Positions 7,964 through 18,258 are shown, counted from the stretch's first letter. The stretch: 52,068 bases of DNA from Deltaproteobacteria bacterium (GCA_013151635.1 JAADHV010000061.1:1-52068); one strand, 5' to 3'. Made by a program: numbers and translations. Notes: generated from the sequence alone by a model not told the origin.

Positions 7964-8109
7964 TATCCAGGGAAGATAGTTGTAAACTCCTTTGAAAAGA
8001 TAATGGTTACGCCTGTGCCTGCCAGCAAAAAAACGTGCAGCAGCAGGATGAAATAAGCTGTAAAAATACTTCTGAAAAGTCCGTCTTTATCTTTGTTTTT
8101 AAACTTCAT
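7963..8109 (-). CDS. small one-helix membrane protein (N-terminal part of a probable split gene)
   Basis: Starting at ATG 8109, which overlaps the stop of the DUF1992 gene as ATGA, this reads MKFKNKDKDGLFRSIFTAYF and continues through a hydrophobic helix (LLLHVFLLAGTGVTIIF), then leaves the membrane pattern and stops at TAA. At the TTTT run near 7996-7999 a single extra T would join it in frame to the SHOCT protein below, giving TIIFFKGVYNYLPWIMGGLG. I read it as the front half of that protein, but a genuine separate peptide cannot be excluded. Confidence 0.45.
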   Translation of the reverse strand: MKFKNKDKDGLFRSIFTAYFILLLHVFLLAGTGVTIIFSKEFTTIFPG

Positions 8110-8477
8110 GACATCTTTTTGATAATATTGTCCCGGTATACATCCGACACCATTGGGGAACATGGCCTGTCTCCCCTTACAGTGTTTAATTTGATTAAAA
8201 GATAGTTCAGCTTTTTTTGAATTTTAAGCCTTTCTGGAGAATCAATCCCGGCTGTTTCAAGCAGCTGTTCTGTTTTTGTAATCTTTTTTTTAAGCTCAAC
8301 TTCAGGGGGAAGGAATCCTGAATTTTTCAGTATCTTGTGGGCAAGCCGCAGTTCTTCAGGAACATTCAGATCTTCAAATTTCAATGGTTTGCAGGTGCCT
8401 TCCAGGTTATCAAACTCTCCATCCTTTTGGGCTTTTTTTATTCTTTCTTCAACAAGTGCTTCAAATCCCGGAATCAT
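8106..8477 (-). CDS. DUF1992 (DnaJ homologue subfamily C member 28-like) protein
   Basis: The 123-residue soluble protein matches the DUF1992 pattern: ALVEERIKKAQKDGEFDNLE near the start, then GTCKPLKFED, and VPEELRLAHKILKNSGFLPPEVELKK. The family is widespread in bacteria, lacks a J-domain there, and has no proven biochemical role. A GGAG sits 13 bases before the ATG. It is the first gene of a minus-strand run leading into the SHOCT protein and ddl, and it is divergent from the GerMN/EF-G pair. Confidence 0.8.
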   Translation of the reverse strand: MIPGFEALVEERIKKAQKDGEFDNLEGTCKPLKFEDLNVPEELRLAHKILKNSGFLPPEVELKKKITKTEQLLETAGIDSPERLKIQKKLNYLLIKLNTVRGDRPCSPMVSDVYRDNIIKKMS

Positions 8478-8652
8478 AAAATCATATTATCTCCTGGTTA
8501 AAAATTATGGCCGGGTATCCGGCATTCAATTTTTCAAGCTTTTAATTTTATTAAACCCGTAAGTGATTTGCAAGGGATATTTTCTTGACACATTTTAGGC
8601 AATACTGTATCAAATATCATTTTAATTTAAAGAATTTATCGAAAGTTTATGC

Positions 8653-9192
8653 ATGAAATCCAAACAAGGGAAAATTATTGTTTTCATTTTTCTGGTTGTT
8701 TCCGCACTACCGGGTATCTGTGTTGCAGGAAAGGGAATAAAGCAAGATCATATTGCAGCTTTTGATGGCCTTTTTGAGGGTTTTGTCTATTATGCGGATA
8801 ATAATAAGACAGCCCTGAAATCGGAAAACAAAAGATTTGCCTCAACCCTGGATTCACATGAACTGGGTCTGGAAATCCTTAAAGCCGTAATTGCCGGCCC
8901 TTCACTGCCCCATCTTGAGTCAACCTGGCCCAAGGATACAAAGATTAATTCTTTTTTTATTACAGATGATGGAAAAGCTTATATCGATCTTGAGCCGGAC
9001 CTTGAAATGAAGGGAAATATGGATGCACGGTCCGAGCTTCTGGCCATATATTCAATGGTGAATTCATTAACCGTGAATATTGCTAAAATAAAAATGGTAA
9101 AAATATTGATTCAGGGTAAGGATGCTTTGACATTGGCCGGCCATATTGACCTTGAGTACTTTTATAAAACTAATATGTTGATTGTAAAATGA
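8653..9192 (+). CDS. GerMN-domain exported protein
   Basis: The first about 26 residues form a signal peptide (lysine-rich start, hydrophobic [18 protein letters not shown]). The rest resembles the GerMN domain known from spore germination protein GerM and from envelope lipoproteins of non-sporulating bacteria: [43 protein letters not shown], and [19 protein letters not shown] near the end. Role unknown; it is likely periplasmic or envelope-associated. Its last codons overlap the EF-G start by 4 bp (ATGA). No strong ribosome binding site precedes its own ATG. Confidence 0.8.
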   Translation: MKSKQGKIIVFIFLVVSALPGICVAGKGIKQDHIAAFDGLFEGFVYYADNNKTALKSENKRFASTLDSHELGLEILKAVIAGPSLPHLESTWPKDTKINSFFITDDGKAYIDLEPDLEMKGNMDARSELLAIYSMVNSLTVNIAKIKMVKILIQGKDALTLAGHIDLEYFYKTNMLIVK

Positions 9193-11219
9193 GCAAAAAA
9201 AAGAATATAAGCCAGTTTAGAAATATCGGGATCATGGCCCACATTGATGCGGGCAAGACAACAGTGACCGAAAGGATACTTTACTATACCGGGAAATCCT
9301 ATAAAATCGGGGAGGTCCATGATGGCGAGGCTGTCATGGACTGGATGCAGGACGAGCAGGACAGGGGTATAACAATCACCTCTGCCGTAACCACATGTGA
9401 ATGGAAAAAATCCCTTATTCAAATTATAGACACACCGGGGCATGTGGATTTCACTGTTGAGGTTGAAAGGGCGTTAAGAGTTCTGGACGGCGCTATTGGT
9501 GTTTTTTGTGCTGTCGGGGGAGTTGAACCCCAGTCAGAAACAGTCTGGCGCCAGGCTGACAGATACTCTGTGCCAAGGTTGGCCTTTATTAATAAAATGG
9601 ACAGGACAGGTGCTGATTTCTTCGGGGCTGTAAGCTCCATAAAAGAAAAGCTTATGGCAAACCCTGTCATGCTTCAGTTACCCATGGGCGCAGAAGATAA
9701 TTTTGCGGGCGTCATAGATTTGATCAGGATGAAACAGATCACTTGGGATGATGAAACAAAGGGCGCCAAGTATTCGGAAGATGGCATTGCACAGGAATAT
9801 GAGGAAATAGCGCAGGAATACCGGGAAAACCTTCTTGAAGCCATATCTGAAGTCAACGATGATATAATGGAGAAATATCTTTCAGAAGAGGATATTGCAA
9901 CAGAAGAGATCATCAAGGCTGTCAGGACTGCAACCATTTTAAGGCAGGTTGTTCCGGTTTTTTGCGGCAGCGCACTGAAGAACAAGGGGATCCAGCCCCT
10001 GCTTGACGGGATAGAATTGTTTTTGCCAAGCCCCCTGGACGTTCCTCCAATTAAAGGAATACATCCGGATACTGAGGAGGAGTTGGAATTTTTGCCCAGA
10101 AAAAATGGCCCGCTTGCAGCCTTGATTTTCAAAGTTTCCATGATTGAAGGCCGCAAATTATCCTTTGCCAGAATCTATTCGGGCAGGATTGAGGCAGGAT
10201 CGGATGTGTTCAATCCCTTATCAAAGAAAAAAGAAAAATTATCCAGGATTCTGAAAATGCACGCCAATAAAAGAGAGCGGCTAAAGGAGGCAACAGCAGG
10301 GGATATTATAGGCATTGTAGGACTTAAGGATTCCGGGACCGGGGATACCTTATGCTCACAGGAACATCCTGTTTTTCTTGAAAAAATGGAATACGAAGAC
10401 CCTGTTATTTCAATTGCCATAGAACCTAAAACCCATGCAGACCAGGAAAAACTTGATAATGTGCTTGAAAAGTTCACCATTGAAGACCCGACCTTGAAAG
10501 TGAGCCAGGATGAGGAAACCGGCCAGACAATCCTGTCCGGCATGGGGGAACTCCACCTTGAGATTATTATTTCAAGGATGCTAAAAGAATTTAAGACTAA
10601 TGTCAATGTCGGAAACCCGCAGGTCGTTTACAGGGAAGTGGTAACTTCTGTGGCAAAAGGCCATGCTGTCTTTGAAAGAGAAATTTCAGGCAGGGCACAT
10701 TTTGCAGAGATCAGTATCAGGCTTGAACCCCTGGGCCGTGGAGAGGCAATCAGTTTTGAGTCCGAGGTGAATGACGACCAGATTCCCCCCCAGTATATCC
10801 CGGCCATTGAGAAAGGAATCCGTGAGAGTCTTGAGGGCGGGTATCTTAAAGGGTATCCTCTGGTTGATGCTGCCATAGTGATTGAGGACGGCAGGTTTGA
10901 TGACAGAAGTTCGGAACTTGCATTTTCAGTTTGTGCTTCCATGGCATGTAAGGATGCTCTGGAACATGCATCCATAAGTCTTCTTGAGCCTATTATGGCA
11001 GTTGAGATTTTTGTTCCGGACGCTTTTATGGGAGATGCGATCTCCGACTTGAATGCAAGGGGCGGCAAAGTGGAATCCATTAATCCCAAAGCTGGTATCC
11101 AGGTTATAAAAGCCGTGGTCCCGCTTGCCAGGATGTTTGGATACTCCACAGCCCTCCGGTCTGCAAGCCAGGGCAGGGGAACCTTTTCCATGCAGTTTTC
11201 ACGATTTGACAGGGTATAA
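9189..11219 (+). CDS. fusA: elongation factor G (stand-alone paralogue)
   Basis: This translational GTPase promotes ribosomal translocation or recycling. All G motifs are intact: AHIDAGKTT (G1), RGITITSA (G2), DTPGHVDFT (G3), NKMDRTG (G4) and CGSALKNKG (G5). They are followed by domain II, the domain III segment [14 protein letters not shown], domain IV and a C-terminal domain ending [13 protein letters not shown]. At 676 residues it is slightly shorter than the canonical 690-705. It is not in a str operon (no rpsL, rpsG or tuf) but is translationally coupled to an exported GerMN protein. It is therefore probably a second EF-G, for example an EF-G2 type. A strong terminator follows directly. 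Confidence 0.93.
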   Translation: MSKKKNISQFRNIGIMAHIDAGKTTVTERILYYTGKSYKIGEVHDGEAVMDWMQDEQDRGITITSAVTTCEWKKSLIQIIDTPGHVDFTVEVERALRVLDGAIGVFCAVGGVEPQSETVWRQADRYSVPRLAFINKMDRTGADFFGAVSSIKEKLMANPVMLQLPMGAEDNFAGVIDLIRMKQITWDDETKGAKYSEDGIAQEYEEIAQEYRENLLEAISEVNDDIMEKYLSEEDIATEEIIKAVRTATILRQVVPVFCGSALKNKGIQPLLDGIELFLPSPLDVPPIKGIHPDTEEELEFLPRKNGPLAALIFKVSMIEGRKLSFARIYSGRIEAGSDVFNPLSKKKEKLSRILKMHANKRERLKEATAGDIIGIVGLKDSGTGDTLCSQEHPVFLEKMEYEDPVISIAIEPKTHADQEKLDNVLEKFTIEDPTLKVSQDEETGQTILSGMGELHLEIIISRMLKEFKTNVNVGNPQVVYREVVTSVAKGHAVFEREISGRAHFAEISIRLEPLGRGEAISFESEVNDDQIPPQYIPAIEKGIRESLEGGYLKGYPLVDAAIVIEDGRFDDRSSELAFSVCASMACKDALEHASISLLEPIMAVEIFVPDAFMGDAISDLNARGGKVESINPKAGIQVIKAVVPLARMFGYSTALRSASQGRGTFSMQFSRFDRV

Positions 11220-11222
11220 TTC

Positions 11223-11269
11223 AAAAAAGGACCATATCATATTTTTTTGCATGATATGATCCTTTTTTT
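11223..11269 (+). terminator. rho-independent terminator after EF-G
   Basis: An AAAAAAGGA-C-CATATCAT arm pairs with ATGATATG-A-TCCTTTTTTT across a 10-base loop. The A-run on one side and T-run on the other make it usable in both directions, serving EF-G (+) and the converging Cache gene (-). Confidence 0.9.
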
Positions 11270-11293
11270 GGGTTTCTTGCAGTAATAAACTAT

Positions 11294-11821
11294 TTAGTCT
11301 TTGTAAATGGCATCATTAGGGAACAGCTTTTTAATATCAGCGGCTGTTACATCATACATTCCTGAGCCTGCCACATAATCTTTGTCCCCAAATTTGACCA
11401 GTTTGACATAGGAAACTTTTGGAGAACTCTTTTTTTCACCTGGTTTTGGCCATGAATAGGGCACCCATCCTGCACCGTACTCTTCAACCGTTTCGTTCAT
11501 TGCCGTAAATAAATAGACCCCGTTGACATCACGCATGTCTCCCAGGGCTTTCCCGTCAAGGGAGGGCTTAATGGGGTGCATTACCATGATATTGTCAAGA
11601 TTATGAACCCAGATATAGCCCTTTCCGTTTGCGAACCTGAATTCCCCGTTGGGATCCTCTATTTTGGCAAGGGCCGCATCCCCCTCTGCCGCAAGCAGTT
11701 TTGTCGCCGCTATGACTTTTGCCTTGCAGAGCTGGGGCGTAAGTTCCTCGGAAAATGCATTGCCTGCAAAAAAGAATGTCACCATCAGGCCGATAAAGAC
11801 AATTAAAGATTTTTTAACCAT
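11294..11821 (-). CDS. periplasmic single-Cache domain protein
   Basis: A signal peptide (VKKSLIVFIGLMVTFFFAGN then AFSEE) is followed by one extracellular Cache domain: FANGKGYIWVHNLDNIMVMH, KPSLDGKALGDMRD, GAGWVPYSWPKPGEKK and KFGDKDYVAGSGMYDVT. This is the sCache_2 pattern, a small-ligand sensor normally found on receptors; here it is free in the periplasm with no membrane anchor. I chose ATG 11821 because of the upstream AAGGAGGCAGCCC. It lies 50 bp downstream of a methyl-accepting chemotaxis protein on the same strand, so it may present a ligand to that receptor. Confidence 0.85.
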   Translation of the reverse strand: MVKKSLIVFIGLMVTFFFAGNAFSEELTPQLCKAKVIAATKLLAAEGDAALAKIEDPNGEFRFANGKGYIWVHNLDNIMVMHPIKPSLDGKALGDMRDVNGVYLFTAMNETVEEYGAGWVPYSWPKPGEKKSSPKVSYVKLVKFGDKDYVAGSGMYDVTAADIKKLFPNDAIYKD

Positions 11822-11872
11822 GGGCTGCCTCCTTGATAAAGTTATTATAGTATTCATTTACTGCAACTTTTA

Positions 11873-13981
11873 TTAAAGTTTGAACTGGCTGATCAGTTCC
11901 TGCAGATCTTTTGCAAGTTTTTTAAGCTCTTCACTGTTTGCATTGACAAGATCGCTGTTTTTCAAAACCTCGTTGCTGCTGGTATTGACAGCCCCGATGT
12001 CCTTGGCGATCTCATTGGAAACACCGGTACTCTGGGCAACGTTTTCGTTCACTTCCTGCAGGCCTGCTGATGCCTGTCCCATGTTTTCCGAAATTTCTTT
12101 TGTGGTGGCAGACTGTTCCTCCACGGCAGCTGCAATTGTTCCCACAATGTCATTGACGTTTTCAATGATTTTTGCAACACCTTCAATTTCATTGACCGTA
12201 TCAGACGTGGAATTCTGAATAGTTTCAATGCGGATTTTAATGTCATTGGTCGCTTCTGCGGTTTGAAGGGCAAGTTGTTTTATTTCAGAAGCAACAACTG
12301 CAAAACCTTTTCCTGCTTCACCCGCCCTTGCTGCCTCAATAGTGGCGTTCAACGCCAGAAGGTTGGTCTGTTCCGAAATTTCGGAAATGACTTCTGTTAC
12401 CTTGCTGATCTCTTTGGCTGCCACCCCCAGCTCATTAACCTTTTTTGTGGCGCTTCCCGCCTTTTCCACAGCTTCCCTGGTAATGGAATTACCGTTTTCA
12501 GAGTTTTTAGCTATCTCGGTAATAGACGAGTTGATTTCATCCGTGGCAATGGATACTGTATTGATGTTTGTTGCGGCTTCTTCAGACGTTGCTGCAACAG
12601 AATTCATATTGGTACTCATTTCTTCTGCTGCCGCTGCCACGGATTCTGATTTTTCCGTCATGCCTTTTGCGCCTTTGGACATGGAAACTGCAAGGGAAGT
12701 CAAATCTGAAGAGGATTTTGTCAAACGGGCTGAATAATCGGTAATCTGACTGATCATTTTCCTTAAATTATCCGTCATTGCATTGGTATCGCTGGCAAGG
12801 GCGCCAAGTTCATCACGGGAAGATATATCCACCTTGTTTTTAAGATCGCCTGTTGCAATCAGCTTTGTAACAGCAGCAAGGCTTGTGATACTGCTTGTCA
12901 GGTACCGGCTGATATATATCCCCAATGCCAGGGCGATTAAAACCGCAGCAATGGTGAGGGCAATAAGCAATATGGTGCCGCTTTTCTTGGCTGACTCAGA
13001 ATTCTTCAAGGCCATGGACATTTCTTTTTTAGCCCCTCTGGCAAGGCTTTCAAGTTCATGGTTGATTCTAATCCCGGACCTGGTCAATGCTTTGAGTTTA
13101 TTTGTTTTGCCGGTATTAAGAGTTTTATATATCGGTTCGATATAGGCCTGCATTCTCCCGAAATACTGGTCGATGCGGCCTGCCGGCCCGGCACTCCTGT
13201 TGAAGTATTTTGTTTTTCCTTTTGAATCGTTTGCCTTGTTTATTTGTACAGCATATCCCATTAATTTTTTGTGGTATTTGCCTATTTTTTTGATGAGCTT
13301 GTTCAATCCTTTATCTTTTACCTTGTAGGTATGTATGAAACTTCCTAACATACCTTTTAGGGGATCTGTATTCCCGTTGAACGGAGTTACAATATTAACG
13401 GCATCCCCGAGCGCTTTCATCCATTTATTATGGTCCATTCGCATCATCATGGCATAGGTTGGAAGATCATAGGTTTTATCATTTACAGTCACGGAATAGC
13501 CAAGGTAGCGGTTATGGGCTTTTATCAGGTCAATACAGCCTTTTCTGAAAATCGAGACCTCTTTTTTTACCTTTGCTACTTCTTTGAGCAGTTCTGGGGA
13601 ACTCCTGGGGACAATAATATTTAATTTAAGCGTTTTATAAACCCTGTATGACCTGCTTTTTATAAATTTATCAGAAGATGTCCCAAGTTCCAGCATTGAG
13701 ATCCACATTTCAAATTCGTCAAGTCCTGCCAGCAGCTTTTTTTCTTTCCGGTCAAGCCCGGTGGAAGAATGGATATAGTCAGCCATTGCATTTTCCGCTT
13801 TTTTAACTGACATCCCGGCTTCCATGGCTACATACCGTGCCGGGGCTTTTTCCTTTGCAACCGTATTGGCAGAACGGAATACATTGTTGAGGACCACAAT
13901 ACCGACAATTCCTGATAATAATACTAATATTGCAAGGATTAAAAAACTAAAGGTAAGTTTTTTTCCAATGGTAAGTTTCAT
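11873..13981 (-). CDS. methyl-accepting chemotaxis protein with helical sensor domain
   Basis: This is a 702-residue transmembrane receptor. Residues 10-32 form TM1 ([20 protein letters not shown]). A large mainly helical periplasmic region runs to about 335, rich in Lys and lacking Cache motifs, perhaps of the helical bimodular type. TM2 lies near 340-362, then a HAMP segment ([18 protein letters not shown]), and the coiled-coil signalling domain with the hairpin tip [19 protein letters not shown] and [15 protein letters not shown]. It ends without a CheR-binding pentapeptide. It signals through CheW/CheA to the motor; the che genes at 34-45 kb are candidates. Upstream sits an M48 protease gene, with a 221-bp gap (13982-14202) in which I see no gene. 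Confidence 0.93.
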   Translation of the reverse strand: MKLTIGKKLTFSFLILAILVLLSGIVGIVVLNNVFRSANTVAKEKAPARYVAMEAGMSVKKAENAMADYIHSSTGLDRKEKKLLAGLDEFEMWISMLELGTSSDKFIKSRSYRVYKTLKLNIIVPRSSPELLKEVAKVKKEVSIFRKGCIDLIKAHNRYLGYSVTVNDKTYDLPTYAMMMRMDHNKWMKALGDAVNIVTPFNGNTDPLKGMLGSFIHTYKVKDKGLNKLIKKIGKYHKKLMGYAVQINKANDSKGKTKYFNRSAGPAGRIDQYFGRMQAYIEPIYKTLNTGKTNKLKALTRSGIRINHELESLARGAKKEMSMALKNSESAKKSGTILLIALTIAAVLIALALGIYISRYLTSSITSLAAVTKLIATGDLKNKVDISSRDELGALASDTNAMTDNLRKMISQITDYSARLTKSSSDLTSLAVSMSKGAKGMTEKSESVAAAAEEMSTNMNSVAATSEEAATNINTVSIATDEINSSITEIAKNSENGNSITREAVEKAGSATKKVNELGVAAKEISKVTEVISEISEQTNLLALNATIEAARAGEAGKGFAVVASEIKQLALQTAEATNDIKIRIETIQNSTSDTVNEIEGVAKIIENVNDIVGTIAAAVEEQSATTKEISENMGQASAGLQEVNENVAQSTGVSNEIAKDIGAVNTSSNEVLKNSDLVNANSEELKKLAKDLQELISQFKL

Positions 13982-14202
13982 ATCAATCTCTCCCTAGATT
14001 AAAAATTACTTAATAAACTTAAGTTGTTTTAAAACCTGACAGTTGAAATAATGAAAACCAAAAAATAATTTAAGACAAGAATTTAAAGGGCGGATCATCT
14101 TGAGCAGCCCCCTAAAATTTTTAAATTTAATTTAATCATAATAGAACGGTAACAGACAACAAACAGGCAGTCAAGATTTTTTTATTGATTTAAGGCAGTT
14201 AA

Positions 14203-15618
14203 CTATATTTTCCCCGGAGTTTTTACCTCTTTGTTTAATTGCTTCAGCAGTTTTTTTGTTTTTTTGATCTTAGTCACATCCTTTAATTTTTTCAAAGCCT
14301 TGTTGAAGTGGACAATGGCTGTTTTCCTGCTGCGGATTTTAGAGTAATAAAGCCCGAGGTAATAATGGGAAAGACCTGGTTTTTTTTCAAGCGACAATAT
14401 GTTGGCAAGGTTATAATATGCTTTCGGATACATGGCGGGTTCCCTGTCTATGACTATTTTAAAAAGGTTTTTTGCCATGGGAAGATTTTCCAGGTCAAGG
14501 TATGCATCTGCCAGGTGAAATTTGGCGGCAAGGCTCAGGACAGGGTCGCTTTTGATTCCTTCAAGGATATTTACAGCTTTTTCAGGTTCGCCGTCCAGCA
14601 GGTATATTCTCCCCATTTCAAGCAATACCATCGGGTCAAAAATATTAATGGAAAGCGCTTTTTTAAGATGGAAAAGAGCTTTTTTCATCATGAACTTCCT
14701 GGCATAGATAAGCCCTAGTCCATAATGGATGGCAGCGCTTGAAGGATTGTCCTTTAACTGGTTGGTTAATTGGATGAATGTGGGTCCGATATCTGAATAA
14801 AGACCTAAAAGTCTGTATTTTACCATGTCAAACCTGAAATCTTCGGGGCATTTTGTCTTATGTAAGGACGGGACATAGCCTGAAAGAATAGTTTCAATAT
14901 GGGCGATACGTTTGCCGGTTCCAGGATGGGTCTTGACATAATCAGGTATGCCTTCTGTTCCGCGGTAGTCTGCGGCCCTTATTTTCATCAGTGCAGTCAG
15001 GAGTCCTTTTGGCGCAAAACAGCTTTTTTTTAAAAACATAATCCCTTTTTCATCTGCTTCTGTTTCATTGTCCCTTGTAAAGGCAAGCATGGCTGTCTGG
15101 GCAGCGGCAATGGAACCTTTTATAACGGTTGCTCCTGCCTCGCCGCTTGATTGGCTGCCGATTATGGCGCCTGCAAGGATTCCTGCCAGGGTTCCGATGC
15201 TTATGAATTTTGAGCGGTCTATGGATTCAGATACATGACGGCTTACAGCATGGGCTATTTCATGGGCGAGAATCCCTGCCAGCTCATCAATGGAGTCAAG
15301 GGCCGTGATCAATCCCCGGTAGACAAAAATATTGGCGCCCGGGCTTGCAAATGCATTAAATACATTATCGTTAATAACGTAAAATGAATAATCAAAGGGC
15401 TGGGGCGGTAAAAAAGAGAGGATATGGTTGCCGACCGTTGTAACCACATGGCTGACAACAGGATCATTTAAGATCATCTGCTTTTCCTGTATCATTTTCA
15501 TGAATTTTCCAGCGATTTTTTTTTCTTCCGGGATGGAGATGGCAAAACTTGTGCTGACAGAAGATAAAGATAAAAAGAACAGGCAGAGAAAAATAATAAA
15601 ATATTTGAATGGTTTCAT
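14203..15618 (-). CDS. M48-family metalloprotease with TPR repeats (BepA-like)
   Basis: A signal peptide (YFIIFLCLFFLSLSS then VSTSFA) leads into a gluzincin domain with the zinc motif HEIAH at residues 119-123 and the third-ligand region NETEADEKG near 184-192. Around residue 150 a glycine-rich hydrophobic stretch lies against the active site. From about residue 280 the protein contains TPR-like helix pairs (AAIHYGLGLIYARKFMMKKA, DPMVLLEMGRIYLLDGEPEK). This architecture matches periplasmic BepA/YfgC proteases that assist or clear outer-membrane protein assembly. It is transcribed 18 bp after a DUF3334 gene. Confidence 0.92.
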   Translation of the reverse strand: MKPFKYFIIFLCLFFLSLSSVSTSFAISIPEEKKIAGKFMKMIQEKQMILNDPVVSHVVTTVGNHILSFLPPQPFDYSFYVINDNVFNAFASPGANIFVYRGLITALDSIDELAGILAHEIAHAVSRHVSESIDRSKFISIGTLAGILAGAIIGSQSSGEAGATVIKGSIAAAQTAMLAFTRDNETEADEKGIMFLKKSCFAPKGLLTALMKIRAADYRGTEGIPDYVKTHPGTGKRIAHIETILSGYVPSLHKTKCPEDFRFDMVKYRLLGLYSDIGPTFIQLTNQLKDNPSSAAIHYGLGLIYARKFMMKKALFHLKKALSINIFDPMVLLEMGRIYLLDGEPEKAVNILEGIKSDPVLSLAAKFHLADAYLDLENLPMAKNLFKIVIDREPAMYPKAYYNLANILSLEKKPGLSHYYLGLYYSKIRSRKTAIVHFNKALKKLKDVTKIKKTKKLLKQLNKEVKTPGKI

Positions 15619-15636
15619 AAAATTTGTAAAATTATT

Positions 15637-16170
15637 TTAAATAAGAACAAACTCGGTATGTTCCATTGCAATTTCAATTCTAAAACTGTAATTATCGATT
15701 TTAAAGGACAACCGCCTGTTTTCACCATAATCGGAGTCAATGACAAGAGTGATGGAACTATTCAGTGTCAGGGCTTTTGGTTGCCCGAATTCGGCATTTA
15801 AGTCATATGTTGTTTCAACTTCCTTTATGAGATGCCCCATGACCTGGTTTGTAATCTCACCTATGGTATCCGAGACTTCCGGGGAGGCCACGGTCTTGGC
15901 AAGTTCGTCCTCTGGCATACCCATGGCCTTCATATATGATTTATAGATTTCAAATGCGGCATTGGCAGAAAAATTCATCACAACAAGCCCGTTATAATCT
16001 CCATTGAACTGGACAAAACAGGTGAGATCCGGTTTCATGGAAACCTTAGGGGTTTTCTGGATGGTTGAAGAATAGGTCACTTCCTGTCTGGTGCTGGTTT
16101 CAAGAGTGTGCTGGGCTGTTTTTAAAAAAATTTTTGAAATTTCATCAATCGATATCATAGTTTCTGGCAT
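15637..16170 (-). CDS. DUF3334 / CheX-like protein
   Basis: The 177-residue cytoplasmic protein matches the DUF3334 pattern I know from Vibrio-type genomes: a start like ISIDEISKIFLKTAQHTLET, then KPDLTCFVQFNGDYNGLVVM, then SDTIGEITNQVMGHLIKEVE. The E-x-x-N pair in GEITNQ is the catalytic signature of CheC/CheX phosphatases, so dephosphorylation of a CheY is a plausible role but unproved for this family. ATG 16170 is preferred over 16209 because AAAGGAGACATC precedes it. It leads a minus-strand run with the protease and a chemoreceptor. Confidence 0.8.
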   Translation of the reverse strand: MPETMISIDEISKIFLKTAQHTLETSTRQEVTYSSTIQKTPKVSMKPDLTCFVQFNGDYNGLVVMNFSANAAFEIYKSYMKAMGMPEDELAKTVASPEVSDTIGEITNQVMGHLIKEVETTYDLNAEFGQPKALTLNSSITLVIDSDYGENRRLSFKIDNYSFRIEIAMEHTEFVLI

Positions 16171-16245
16171 GATGTCTCCTTTTAAGTCAAACAATGGATG
16201 ATTTTGCAATTATCAATAAAACAGCATAAAAAGTCAAAGGATTTG

Positions 16246-17166
16246 TTACCTTTCACCGCGATTATAGGGTTCTCCCAGCATGGCCGGAGCATTTAATTTT
16301 TTTGGATCTTTAAAGCTGATCAATAATAAAATAAAGAGTGTTGCAATATAGGGAAGCATGGCCAGGAAGTTGGGTGAGATACCCAGTGGCTGAAGCAGAT
16401 ATTGTACTACGAAAATGCCGCCGAAGAGAAATGCCGCCCATATGGCGCGACCCGGGTTCCAAAGGGCAAAGATGGTGAGAGCAATTGCAATCCATCCTCG
16501 CCCGGCGGTCATACCCTCTATCCATGATTTTGAATATGAAATGGAAAGGTGGGCGCCTGCAAGGGCTGAAAATCCTCCGCCGATGATGACACTTAAATAT
16601 CTGACCATAGTTACATTGATGCCCTGGGTTTCAGTGGCTTTTGGATTTTCTCCCGTTGATCTGACCTGTATCCCGAGGCGGGTCTTTTCAAGGAAAAACC
16701 AGGAAGCAAGGGCAAGGGCGATGGCAAGATAGAAAAAAGGACCCTGGGAGAACAGGATTTTTCCTAACCATGGAATATCGGATAACCAGGGAAGGTTCAA
16801 GTCTTCCATTTTAATTAAAAGAGGTTTTCCTACGTAAGGTTTTCCAATCAGGCCCGAGAGCCCGAGACCCAGCATGGTTAATGCAAGTCCTGATACGACC
16901 TGGTTGGCCTTCAAGGTGATTGATGCAAAGGCATGGATGACGGAAATTGCCATGCCCGCGGCCATGGCGGCCACAACACCAAGCCAGGGGTGGCCCGTAA
17001 TCATGGTGACTATAAAGGCAATAACAGCCCCTATTGCCATCACACCTTCAACCCCGAGATTAAGGATACCTGATCTTTCACAGATGATTTCGCCTGTTGT
17101 GGCAAGAAGTAAAGGGGTTCCTGCAACCATGGCTCTTTGAAGGGTTGAAATTATAATATCTTCCAT
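16246..17166 (-). CDS. nucleoside ABC transporter permease (NupQ/YufQ-type)
   Basis: This is an inner-membrane permease of 306 residues, BPD_transp_2 family, with about eight to nine hydrophobic helices. The segment ICERSGILNLGVEGVMAIGA near residue 30 and GRGWIAIALTIFALWNPGRA near 225 are typical of BMP-type nucleoside importers. It lies three bases downstream of the partner permease. Genes run binding protein, ATPase, permease, permease, which is the standard order. The substrate is most likely purine nucleosides, inferred from family only. Confidence 0.92.
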   Translation of the reverse strand: MEDIIISTLQRAMVAGTPLLLATTGEIICERSGILNLGVEGVMAIGAVIAFIVTMITGHPWLGVVAAMAAGMAISVIHAFASITLKANQVVSGLALTMLGLGLSGLIGKPYVGKPLLIKMEDLNLPWLSDIPWLGKILFSQGPFFYLAIALALASWFFLEKTRLGIQVRSTGENPKATETQGINVTMVRYLSVIIGGGFSALAGAHLSISYSKSWIEGMTAGRGWIAIALTIFALWNPGRAIWAAFLFGGIFVVQYLLQPLGISPNFLAMLPYIATLFILLLISFKDPKKLNAPAMLGEPYNRGER

Positions 17167-17169
17167 CTA

Positions 17170-18258
17170 TCATATCCTTGATTTGTTTGAAAATTGAATG
17201 AAGATTTTATGGTTTAAAAAATAATCCCCCATAATTAAAAATATCAACAGGGTGCCGTTCACAATGTCAACGGTGGCGGCAGGCAGTCCCAGAGATATCT
17301 GTATGGCATCGCCGCCCACAAGGATTCCAGCAAAAAAGAGCCCTGAGATAATTGTATAAACAGGGTTCAGTTTGGCAAGCCATGCAACAATAATGGCTGT
17401 AAACCCATATCCCGATGATATGGAAGCAGGATACCCAAGATAATGATGGATGCCTGCGACTTCCCCCACCCCTGCAACTCCTGCAAGCCCCCCGCTGACG
17501 GCCATGAGGATCAGGGTTGTTTTTAAAAAATTTATCCCGGCGTATTTGCCTGCATCCGGGTTTTCACCCACAACCCTTGTCTCATATCCGAACCGTGTTT
17601 TATAGATGATCACACAAAGCACAACAGCAAAGATAAGTGCCAGGGTTAATGTGGCATAGTGAATCCTGGAACCGGGTATCAAGCCCAGGATGGCAGAATC
17701 CGGAAGATTATTGGTCCCTGGGAACCCGAACCTGGCTTTTCCTTTCCAGGGGCCTACAATGAGCATGGTTAAAAATTCAGCGCAGATATAGTTTAGCATC
17801 AAGGTGGAAATGACTTCATTAATAGAGTATTTGATTTTCAGGATGGCAGGAATGATTCCCCAGAATGCACCGCCGATAAAGCCTGCCAGGAAAATCAAAG
17901 GGACAATGAGAACAGGCGGCAGCTTCTGCCCAAAGTGCAGCCCTGCCCAGGTTGCAAAAATCGCTCCCATGAGAAGCTGTCCTTCTGCTCCGATGTTCCA
18001 GAATTTCGCCCGGAAAGCAAGGGTCAGTCCCGTGCCGATCAGGATAAGGGGGATGGCCTTGGTAACGGTTTCCTTGAATCCGTAAACAGAGCCAAACGAT
18101 CCTGAAAAGATTTCAGTGATTGCATAAATGGGATTGACCCCTACAATCAGGAAAATAATACTGATCACCATAAGCGCTGCAAAAAGGGAGAGAACAATGG
18201 TCATAAATGACCGGAAAGGGGTAATATCATATCTATTGGTTGTTTTGATTTTTATCAT
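17170..18258 (-). CDS. nucleoside ABC transporter permease (NupP/YufP-type)
   Basis: The second permease of the importer has 362 residues and a longer N-terminus. TM1 is near 17-42. The conserved segment AFRAKFWNIGAEGQLLMGAI sits near residue 83, and GGLAGVAGVGEVAGIHHYLG with SSGYGFTAIIVAWLAKLNP near 255-300 forms the translocation core. It pairs with the NupQ-type permease in the membrane and docks the double ATPase encoded 18 bp upstream. Confidence 0.92.
   Translation of the reverse strand: MIKIKTTNRYDITPFRSFMTIVLSLFAALMVISIIFLIVGVNPIYAITEIFSGSFGSVYGFKETVTKAIPLILIGTGLTLAFRAKFWNIGAEGQLLMGAIFATWAGLHFGQKLPPVLIVPLIFLAGFIGGAFWGIIPAILKIKYSINEVISTLMLNYICAEFLTMLIVGPWKGKARFGFPGTNNLPDSAILGLIPGSRIHYATLTLALIFAVVLCVIIYKTRFGYETRVVGENPDAGKYAGINFLKTTLILMAVSGGLAGVAGVGEVAGIHHYLGYPASISSGYGFTAIIVAWLAKLNPVYTIISGLFFAGILVGGDAIQISLGLPAATVDIVNGTLLIFLIMGDYFLNHKIFIQFSNKSRI

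Noticed and set aside
10628-11224. Long open frame opposite the EF-G gene
   Set aside because: It overlaps a strongly supported EF-G and its translation has no family pattern; it is the antisense shadow of codon-biased sequence.
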